DNA of 30,777 nucleotides from positions 1-30,777 of IMG/VR virus record IMGVR_UViG_3300006174_000005; one strand, written 5' to 3'. Shown piece after piece: positions 26,191 through 30,777 of the stretch (positions are counted from its first letter, which is position 1; each line of letters begins with the position of its first letter). The translations under genes were made by a program, and so were the position numbers. Source of the stretch: a virus. Under the pieces are notes generated by a model, which was given only the letters and a program-made list of their open reading frames with translations, had not been told where the DNA came from and did no database searches.

Positions 26191-26293
26191 GTTTAACTTT
26201 GCATCCTTTCACACAATGCCAGACTCGTTTTATCTTGTGAGTTGTTCTATCCATGACATCCTCTAGTGTGCAATGCGGTGTATGCTTAGCCAT
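26177..26293 (-). CDS. 38-residue Cys-rich micro-ORF (possible zinc knuckle)
   Basis: ATG at 26293 overlaps the methyltransferase stop, and its TAA lies 14 bases inside the small-terminase gene, so it tiles exactly the otherwise empty gap. Residues: MAKHTPHC, an acidic/basic middle, then WHCVKGCK and a basic tail. His7-Cys8 and Cys27-x3-Cys31 could form a small metal site. It might stabilise or regulate the terminase or methyltransferase, or be a translational bridge to the GTG of the small terminase. No clear ribosome binding site; too short to judge by composition. Confidence 0.5.
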   Translation of the reverse strand: MAKHTPHCTLEDVMDRTTHKIKRVWHCVKGCKVKRGKT

Positions 26294-27476
26294 CGAGGAG
26301 TTCTGCTTTCTTGCCGGTGTACTTTTCCCAGCGGGCCACGATGACGTCGCAGTACTTTGGGTCTAGTTCCATCATGAAACACTTTCGATTCGTTTTCTCG
26401 CACGCGATAAGTGTTGAGCCTGAGCCGCCGAAGAGATCGATTACGTTTCCGGTCTTGCTTGACCATCCTTCAATTTGAAGTTCGATAATTTGAATTGGTT
26501 TTTGAGTCGGATGACCAAACTCTTTTTCAGTTTTTTCGGTAATCCAATATTTCCTGTAGTGCTCCGGTGAAAGCCCGGCATTAAAAATAGCTCTCTTGTT
26601 CAAAAAGAGACAATATTCCGTATCTGGATAATGGCTACCCGAAGTGAATGGGATGTGTGATGTCTTGTGCCAGGTTAGGATGTTAAAATTGTACTTACAT
26701 CCTATCGCCCAGTTTAAGTAATTCGGCACAAGATCCTTGTTGCAGAAAATGAATGCCGACATTCTATCCTCAAAAATCGCTGGCAAAACATTCAGAAAGT
26801 CGGTCGGGTCAAAATCGACCAATCCCTCAAGCTGCTTCTCGAGTTTGTTTGCTGCTTTAGCAAAGGCTCCTCTCCCGCTTGTTTCCATGTTGTACGGCGG
26901 GTCAGTAAAGACCATGTCGGCCTTCTCGCCGTTCATTAGCTTCTCAACCGAATCAATACTCGTCGAATCCCCACACATCAGCCGATGCCGCCCGAGTTGG
27001 TAAATATCGCCTAGTTTCGTCTTTGGCTCCACTTGTTCCGGTACTTCATCCTCATCGCATTGGGGTTCTATTTGCTCAATGTTCAAGCTGAAATCTTTAA
27101 TCCCTAGGATATCAATATTAAAATCAGGACCAAGATCATCCAAGTCGGAACTGATTGTAGATAGGTCAAGCTCTGACCAAGCGGCGATAGCATTATCAGC
27201 TTGAACGTCTGCATATTCTTGATCTCCAGAGTCATAGTTTTGATAGTTGACAGGCACCTCCGTCCAGTTCATTAGCTTTGCGGCTTCTAGGCGGCCGTGA
27301 CCAGAGGTGATGAAGCCCGATTGCTTTGAGACTTTAATGGGGTACCGCCAGCCTTGATACTCGAGTATCTCAGCTAGACGTTTGATCTGATCAGGCGGGT
27401 GCTTATTGCGATTCTTAGGATGAGCCTTAAGATCACGCGGATGAGCTAGCTTATCGTAGAGGCAGTGTATGATCAC
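26286..27476 (-). CDS. ParB-like domain fused to DNA methyltransferase
   Basis: 396 residues from a GTG that overlaps the upstream stop as GTGA. Residues 1-75 are a ParB/Srx-like domain (LKAHPKNRNKHPPDQIKRLA and SGHGRLEAAKL). Residues about 150-396 are an N6-adenine/N4-cytosine methyltransferase: catalytic TDPPYN at 191-196, HPTQKP at 322-327 and the AdoMet loop DLFGGSGST at 347-355. DPPY preceding the FxGxG motif is the beta-class order, with the recognition region between. It would methylate phage or host DNA, for protection from restriction or to mark DNA for packaging. ParB-methyltransferase fusions beside terminases are known in phages. No partner endonuclease is visible. Confidence 0.9.
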   Translation of the reverse strand: MIIHCLYDKLAHPRDLKAHPKNRNKHPPDQIKRLAEILEYQGWRYPIKVSKQSGFITSGHGRLEAAKLMNWTEVPVNYQNYDSGDQEYADVQADNAIAAWSELDLSTISSDLDDLGPDFNIDILGIKDFSLNIEQIEPQCDEDEVPEQVEPKTKLGDIYQLGRHRLMCGDSTSIDSVEKLMNGEKADMVFTDPPYNMETSGRGAFAKAANKLEKQLEGLVDFDPTDFLNVLPAIFEDRMSAFIFCNKDLVPNYLNWAIGCKYNFNILTWHKTSHIPFTSGSHYPDTEYCLFLNKRAIFNAGLSPEHYRKYWITEKTEKEFGHPTQKPIQIIELQIEGWSSKTGNVIDLFGGSGSTLIACEKTNRKCFMMELDPKYCDVIVARWEKYTGKKAELLDG

Positions 27477-27706
27477 TCGGTGGTCTCCGCGATGAGTTTA
27501 CAGAGCTTAAGATTAGCATTTGGAAACAGCACTTCGTCGCCGGTGGCTTTACTGATCGCTAGAACACCTTCGAACACAACGACCATGTCGGCCATACGAG
27601 TGGTGACGGTTTTTTTGTTGCCGATGCCTTCGACAGGAGAGCCCATCTCGACCATCGAGACTTTTCGACCCACAACGGATTTGGTTTCAATGTTTTTCTT
27701 TGCCAT
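27473..27706 (-). CDS. Small protein upstream of the methyltransferase, unknown
   Basis: 77 residues, Val/Lys/Glu-rich, probably a small mixed alpha/beta protein, without Cys, TM or signal. AGGAG 7 bases before ATG supports the start. It overlaps the methyltransferase start as GTGA and begins 20 bases inside the end of the GNAT-like gene. No family recognised; possibly a methyltransferase accessory or regulator by position. Confidence 0.65.
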   Translation of the reverse strand: MAKKNIETKSVVGRKVSMVEMGSPVEGIGNKKTVTTRMADMVVVFEGVLAISKATGDEVLFPNANLKLCKLIAETTE

Positions 27707-28157
27707 CGGTTACTCCTATTTTAAAGAACGTTTTGCCGGATATGAGAATGTCCGGCAAGAGTTCGGGTTTATAGTCCAAGAACTGATTGAATCCTCGAAG
27801 CATCTTACTGAGATGAGTCATAGAGCCATCAAACTCGATGCGTTCACAGAGCGCGGTGGCGATGCCGCAGCGTCTAAAAATGGATTTCACAAAGATAAAG
27901 TGAATGGTTTTGTTGTGGCTAACGCAGTAGCCATAAATCACAGACGCGTCGTCAGGAGCACATGCAACTGAAACGAGGGTTGCTTTGTCGTTTAAGATCT
28001 CATCAATGACTTTGGAGTAGCTTGTAAAGAAGAAATGCTTAGAGCAAGCGATATCGTGTTCGCTCGAAGCCCAGACGTTATTGAGCCAAGTCGAGTAAAT
28101 AAAGTGAAGGTCTTCGCCGTGTGCGGGCCTGATTGTCCAGTTACTATTTTCGCTCAT
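27687..28157 (-). CDS. GNAT-like acetyltransferase fold protein (packaging region)
   Basis: 156 residues. Residues about 6-40 (TIRPAHGEDLHFIYSTWLNN) match the start of GNAT domains, and FVKSIFRRCGIATAL (about 89-103) is the acetyl-CoA loop in the form F-R-R-C-G-I-A. The loop looks usable, unlike that of the smaller GNAT-like gene near the hub. The target is unknown; phage members may modify host or virion proteins. It runs 20 bases into the next gene. The upstream region has only a weak AGGG before ATG. Confidence 0.75.
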   Translation of the reverse strand: MSENSNWTIRPAHGEDLHFIYSTWLNNVWASSEHDIACSKHFFFTSYSKVIDEILNDKATLVSVACAPDDASVIYGYCVSHNKTIHFIFVKSIFRRCGIATALCERIEFDGSMTHLSKMLRGFNQFLDYKPELLPDILISGKTFFKIGVTDGKEKH

Positions 28158-28187
28158 ATCTATTAACCCTGTGGAGAATGGGCGCGT

Positions 28188-28529
28188 TCACGTGAGTAGG
28201 CGCTTATATTTCCTTATGGTGTCCTTGACCTTGGTGCGTCCAAGGCCTAAGCCTAGTCTCACTGCGATCTCACGAAGCGGTGCACCCTGTATGTAGAGCG
28301 TAAGAATGTTTCGCTCAACTTCTTTAACGTCGTTCTCTTCTAAGAACTGCTCGAGTCGGATGAAGAAGTCTCGGATTCTGTCTCGATTCTCCCAACCGAT
28401 GGTGCGCCTATCGTATTGGCGTAGACGCTCTCTGTGGTCTTCAACGTCTATGAAACCGGACTCTTTGAGTTTAAACTGCCACTCGATCTTAAGTTCGATG
28501 AAACGTGGATCTTTGTAGAACTTACTCAA
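28188..28529 (-). CDS. Helix-turn-helix protein (sigma-region-4-like)
   Basis: 113 residues if started at the TTG at 28529, three bases after the stop of the upstream gene. An ATG at 28670 in the same frame would add 47 Arg/Ser/Glu-rich residues that look like the shadow of the upstream gene. N-terminal LSKFYKDPRFIELKIEWQFK and a charged helical middle precede a helix-turn-helix (about 80-113, ILTLYIQGAPLREIAVRLG then TKVKDTIRKYKRLL) like sigma-region 4 or small DNA-binding terminase-linked proteins. Position upstream of the methyltransferase/terminase genes suggests a regulator or DNA-recognition factor. The start is uncertain. Confidence 0.65.
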   Translation of the reverse strand: MSKFYKDPRFIELKIEWQFKLKESGFIDVEDHRERLRQYDRRTIGWENRDRIRDFFIRLEQFLEENDVKEVERNILTLYIQGAPLREIAVRLGLGLGRTKVKDTIRKYKRLLT

Positions 28530-28531
28530 GT

Positions 28532-28861
28532 TCAGGTGATTTTCTGAACCATCTCGAGCATGCCGACCTTCTTGGCTTTCGCTTCGAGATCTTTCTGTTC
28601 GGCTTCTGCTTTCTGTTCTTTCAGCATGTTGAGCAATACTGGCTGAGGTTCTGGCAAGAGGCGTGCGCAAACGAGCACGTATTGCACGATGACTTTAGGG
28701 ACCATAAGGACCTGAGCCATATTGCGCAAGACTTTAAGAATCCACTGACAAGCGAGTGTTTCGCTTGATCGAAGGATAGAGTAAGCTTGTCGCTTTGAGT
28801 CTGCGTCTTCAGCAAGACGCAGTTCCTGGAAACGATTTTCGATGAATGTAACTATTTTCAT
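28532..28861 (-). CDS. Small helical protein heading the late operon, unknown
   Basis: 109 residues from the ATG at 28861 (an upstream in-frame ATG at 28912 would overlap the divergent gene). Helical throughout: a hydrophobic helix (about 43-65, MAQVLMVPKVIVQYVLVCAR) that may be amphipathic or membrane-associated, then a charged coiled coil (MLKEQKAEAEQKDLEAKAKK). No recognised family. First gene of the minus-strand series, with its stop three bases before the HTH gene's TTG, implying coupling. Confidence 0.55.
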   Translation of the reverse strand: MKIVTFIENRFQELRLAEDADSKRQAYSILRSSETLACQWILKVLRNMAQVLMVPKVIVQYVLVCARLLPEPQPVLLNMLKEQKAEAEQKDLEAKAKKVGMLEMVQKIT

Positions 28862-28910
28862 TGCAATAGATTGAAGCGTCCTTAGTATGAAAGCAAGGAG
28901 AAAATAATAC
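28862..28910. promoter_or_regulatory. Divergent intergenic gap, possible bidirectional control
   Basis: Only 49 bases separate the minus-strand late operon from the plus-strand lysis cassette. On plus, TTGCAA (28861-28866) is 16 bases from TAGTAT (28883-28888), a weak sigma-70-like match, with AGGAG shortly after. On minus, TTGCTT with a weak -10 17 bases on is even poorer. True promoters may lie inside the neighbouring genes. Confidence 0.2.
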
Positions 28911-29129
28911 ATGAGTCCACAATTGATTGCATTGTTACAGAAGATTGAAAAAGAAGACCTCGCTATTTTGGCGGAGGGTCTGGTGCCAGCTATTTTTGAA
29001 GAGATCCAGAAGTTGTCTGCAAGTCAGTCAACGATCTCGGCTATTGAAGCCGTGGTGTTTCCGGCTGTGTTGCCTGCCGCACAATCGGCTTTCGCTAGCT
29101 TGATTGCGAAGCTTCCGGTAGTGGCGTAA
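28911..29129 (+). CDS. Small helical protein at head of lysis cassette, unknown
   Basis: 72 residues, Ala/Leu/Ile-rich, with helices PQLIALLQKIEKEDLAILAEG and a long hydrophobic C-terminal helix AVVFPAVLPAAQSAFASLIA. AAGGAG 10 bases before ATG is a good start. The C-terminal segment is long enough to insert in or lie on a membrane, so a holin-associated or antiholin role is possible. First gene of a plus-strand set that ends in the endolysin. Confidence 0.65.
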   Translation: MSPQLIALLQKIEKEDLAILAEGLVPAIFEEIQKLSASQSTISAIEAVVFPAVLPAAQSAFASLIAKLPVVA

Positions 29130-29133
29130 CTCT

Positions 29134-29289
29134 ATGGGCGGCTTGGATATACATGCACTCACTGAGCAGCATCAGTTTGTTATATTGCTTTTGATCCAAG
29201 CCGCTCAAATTGTGAGTATGGTTTTACTTTACAGATCTTCACCGAAAAAAGATGACGCTACCACCAAACAAGACAATACAAACGGCTGA
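29134..29289 (+). CDS. 51-residue single-TM protein, holin candidate
   Basis: Starts two bases after the previous stop and ends 38 bases inside the next gene. Residues 15-33 (FVILLLIQAAQIVSMVLLY) form one transmembrane helix with a short N-terminal segment and a charged, disordered C-terminal tail (RSSPKKDDATTKQD). This is the layout of small class III-like holins or holin helpers. No Shine-Dalgarno is visible, and an inverted repeat with one arm overlapping the G of the ATG could fold over the start, so translation may be restrained or coupled. An alternative is that the stretch is structured RNA with an incidental frame. Confidence 0.55.
   Translation: MGGLDIHALTEQHQFVILLLIQAAQIVSMVLLYRSSPKKDDATTKQDNTNG
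29136..29206 (+). other. Long-range inverted repeat in the lysis cassette
   Basis: Arms GCGGCTTGGAT (29138-29148) and ATCCAAGCCGC (29194-29204) are perfect 11-base complements; one G-U and one G-C pair extend the stem to 13 (29136-29148 with 29194-29206). The 45-base loop has no obvious strong stem. It covers the beginning of the 51-residue ORF and would hide its start codon. No U run follows. Confidence 0.7.
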
Positions 29290-29629
29290 CGAAATCATCG
29301 CTCAAGCGAACAGTGCGGGCGTGAAGTACCTCCAGGGGTTGATCACGGCGGACGTGCCGTTCCTAGGACTCCCCGTCATAAGTACGTTTGTGGGCATGGT
29401 GCTGGGCTGGCTTGACGGCTACCTCGTGACGGTCGAAGAAGACGGCGTCAGCTTTGCAATATACGACATTAAGACAAGCGGTGAAGAGACTGCGATATCA
29501 AAGGCACGCGCGGCGTTATTAGCGGCCAACAAGTCACAGGATCCCGCGGCGATCCAGAAAGCGAGACAAGACTATGCGAGCGCTCAATCTGCGCTGGTTA
29601 ATCTGGACGGCATCACTCCTTCTGCCTAG
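29252..29629 (+). CDS. Lysis-cassette protein with hydrophobic segment
   Basis: 125 residues. An N-terminal helix (QTADEIIAQANSAGVKYLQG) is followed by one hydrophobic stretch (about 34-58, VPFLGLPVISTFVGMVLGWL) and a soluble C-terminal part with a charged/Ala helix (KARAALLAANKSQDPAAIQK). Such proteins beside endolysins in podovirus-like phages are taken as holin-like; an inner-membrane spanin is less likely because the hydrophobic segment is not at the N-terminus. GAAAAAAG precedes ATG weakly. Overlaps the 51-residue ORF and, by 56 bases, the lipoprotein gene. Confidence 0.65.
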   Translation: MTLPPNKTIQTADEIIAQANSAGVKYLQGLITADVPFLGLPVISTFVGMVLGWLDGYLVTVEEDGVSFAIYDIKTSGEETAISKARAALLAANKSQDPAAIQKARQDYASAQSALVNLDGITPSA

Positions 29630-29906
29630 CTGTTCGATCACGCTCAAAGACGCGACCTTTTGCTCACCGATGCCAGGTGGAGGCGCAGCGTGCGATAACT
29701 TGCTCACTAAGAATCAGCGGATCTTGAGTGAGCCTGAGTGGAACGCACTGCTCCAGAGCTGGATCACGGCCGGCAACGCGATTGAGGTCACCACGTCCCA
29801 GACGTTCGGAGACCTAAAGCTTGAGCTAGAGAAGCTCTGCACCGCAAGTAAGCTGCAGTGCGTTCAAGCAGAAGCATCTATTACGCAAGGAGTCGTGAAA
29901 CCATGA
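29574..29906 (+). CDS. Outer-membrane lipoprotein, Rz1-like spanin candidate
   Basis: 110 residues with a lipoprotein signal peptide: basic start, hydrophobic WLIWTASLLL and lipobox L-P-S-C with Cys 20 as the lipidation site. The mature part has several Cys (ATFCS, AACDN, EKLCTA, LQCVQ) and a helix, unlike the short Pro-rich classical Rz1. Overlap with the previous gene by 56 bases and placement just before the endolysin recall spanin gene arrangements. If a spanin, it would link to an inner-membrane partner and disrupt the outer membrane at lysis. Otherwise it could be a superinfection-blocking lipoprotein. Confidence 0.7.
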   Translation: MRALNLRWLIWTASLLLPSCSITLKDATFCSPMPGGGAACDNLLTKNQRILSEPEWNALLQSWITAGNAIEVTTSQTFGDLKLELEKLCTASKLQCVQAEASITQGVVKP

Positions 29907-30316
29907 GCAAGCACGCACGCGACGCGGTATGCCCAAGCTGTGAAGAGAAACTCAAACAAGCGTGTGGCTATATGGTCAATTGGTTCCACAACACTAAGAA
30001 GCATTTCCCAAGTATTCATATCAGTTGTTCGTTCCGTAATCAGCAAGACCAAGAGCAAGCCTATGCGGAGGGCAAGACCCATGCACAATGGCCTAAATCG
30101 CCCCATAATCGCACGAACGATGACGGGGTGCCATGTTCGTATGCCCTAGACCTCTTTGAGCTGTCTGAGGGCAACGTAGCGCTGTTTCCGCCTAAGTTGT
30201 ACTGCGATCTCTGGGACTACTGCGTCAAGAATGGTTTAGAGATTATCTGGGGGGGAAAGTTTAGGTCGCTAGGGGATGCGGATCATTTCCAGTACAATCC
30301 CCTAGCTAAGACTTAA
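29903..30316 (+). CDS. Endolysin, M15-type peptidase (VanY / L-Ala-D-Glu or D,D-carboxypeptidase)
   Basis: 137 residues from the ATG at 29903, overlapping the lipoprotein stop as ATGA; an upstream in-frame ATG at 29858 is less likely. The zinc ligands of peptidase M15 are visible as H68 (KSPHN), D83 (SYALDLF) and H128 (DADHF), with the conserved SFRNQQDQEQAYAEGKT before them. It would cut peptide cross-links of peptidoglycan at lysis. It lacks a signal peptide, so a holin must release it. N-terminal CPSCEE and a later Cys could form a small metal site or disulfide. Last gene of the cassette; its TAA shares two bases with the opposing gene's stop. Confidence 0.9.
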   Translation: MSKHARDAVCPSCEEKLKQACGYMVNWFHNTKKHFPSIHISCSFRNQQDQEQAYAEGKTHAQWPKSPHNRTNDDGVPCSYALDLFELSEGNVALFPPKLYCDLWDYCVKNGLEIIWGGKFRSLGDADHFQYNPLAKT

Positions 30317-30645
30317 ACTAGGTCGACTAATATTGACCCCTTGTGATGGCAGACCTGTAAAACAAAATCGTCACCCCATTCACTTTTCAAAAAAATCCTA
30401 ACCCCGGGTTCGTTTCTAAGCCGATAGGGTACTTTTTGAATTTTTGGCTCAACTCTATTTGAAATAGTTAAAGTGCTATTTGGATCTGCATCCACTCTAT
30501 AACAACTTGTTTCGTTATAATCGTCATCTCCCGTAAAAACTTCAAGATGGCTAACGTGAAAGTTTTGTTGTTCGCCTATTTGAATAGAGCCATTTAAAAT
30601 TGATAATTGTTTATTTTCGTTTTCCATATTTTTCTTTCTACCCAT
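30313..30645 (-). CDS. Small protein, unknown, AT-rich
   Basis: 110 residues from the ATG at 30645; a GTG at 30672 or an ATG at 30627 are alternative starts. The predicted protein is beta-rich with a charged surface (HVSHLEVFTGDDDYNETS) and one Cys pair region (SCYRVD, LQVCHHKG). No family recognised. Codons and flanks are AT-rich, unlike the adjoining lysis cassette. Convergent with the endolysin gene, and it probably belongs to a different expression unit. Confidence 0.55.
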   Translation of the reverse strand: MGRKKNMENENKQLSILNGSIQIGEQQNFHVSHLEVFTGDDDYNETSCYRVDADPNSTLTISNRVEPKIQKVPYRLRNEPGVRIFLKSEWGDDFVLQVCHHKGSILVDLV

Positions 30646-30777
30646 GCTCGGGATTTTGAAATCAAATAACACAGAATTAACTTTATTAAATCGATAAATA
30701 ATAACTGTTTTAATCAGGTTATTTTAACGCATATACGCTTTACTTGACTAGACAAAAGTAGTATTAAGTGTATGTGT
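30646..30777. other. AT-rich upstream region with a small dyad
   Basis: About 130 bases without a convincing gene. A dyad AATAAC (30700-30705) / GTTATT (30718-30723) with 12-base spacer could be an operator for the leftward gene. Plus-strand TTGACT near the right end has no -10 at the usual distance, so I do not call a promoter. Confidence 0.25.

Noticed and set aside
27465-27971. 168-residue plus-strand open frame
   Set aside because: Covers parts of two minus-strand genes with good context and shows no domain pattern.
29864-30106. 80-residue minus-strand frame opposite the endolysin
   Set aside because: Antisense to a gene with intact zinc-binding residues.
1-30777. CRISPR array, insertion sequence or integrase/attachment site
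   Set aside because: No spaced direct repeats, transposase or recombinase motifs seen; the tRNA is complete with no duplicated end noticed.

Overview
This window is the virion-structure, DNA-packaging and lysis half of a tailed double-stranded DNA phage, very probably a podovirus-like virus. There is a terminase pair, portal, scaffold, coat protein, adaptor and tail-hub protein, followed by three large ejection-type proteins. No tape measure, tail tube or sheath gene is visible. No polymerase, primase, helicase, integrase or repressor could be recognised, so replication and lifestyle cannot be read here. An apparent outer-membrane lipoprotein in the lysis cassette and a Sec-type signal peptide on a fibre-locus protein suggest a Gram-negative host. 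The style of that exported protein faintly recalls proteins of predatory Bdellovibrionota, but this is recall, not a search result.

Layout. A short plus-strand segment (1-440) holds the Gly-rich tail of a cut gene and a small coiled-coil protein. From about 28.9 kb down to 0.5 kb, one long minus-strand series of genes reads in this order: small coiled-coil and HTH proteins, a GNAT-like protein, a small protein, a ParB-methyltransferase fusion, a 38-residue Cys-rich micro-ORF, small terminase, large terminase, small linker gene, portal, scaffold, a complete tRNA-Gln(UUG), coat, two small head-associated genes, an Fn3-adaptor fusion, a small protein, hub/nozzle, a second GNAT-like protein, three ejection proteins, two long beta-rich fibre-like proteins, an exported Cys-paired protein, a coiled-coil/TM protein, two small virion-type proteins and a metallophosphoesterase. 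Nearly all joints are tight or overlap as ATGA, GTGA or TAATG, which supports several start choices. Two minus-strand intrinsic terminators flank the head genes (after the coat gene and before the adaptor), splitting the operon into expression units.

A divergent plus-strand lysis cassette (28911-30316) has a small protein, a 51-residue one-TM protein, a hydrophobic-segment protein, a lipoprotein and an M15-type peptidase endolysin. It is visibly more GC-rich than the rest and contains a strong long-range inverted repeat. A small AT-rich minus-strand gene of unknown function closes the window and shares its stop region with the endolysin gene.

Most noteworthy: the tRNA placed between scaffold and coat with half a terminator behind it; a repeated C-rich/T-rich element at four gene junctions; an Fn3 domain split by a recurrent phage module and fused to the adaptor; an exported domain-duplicated protein in the fibre locus; the 38-residue Cys-rich micro-ORF in the packaging cluster; and the structured RNA candidate in the lysis cassette.
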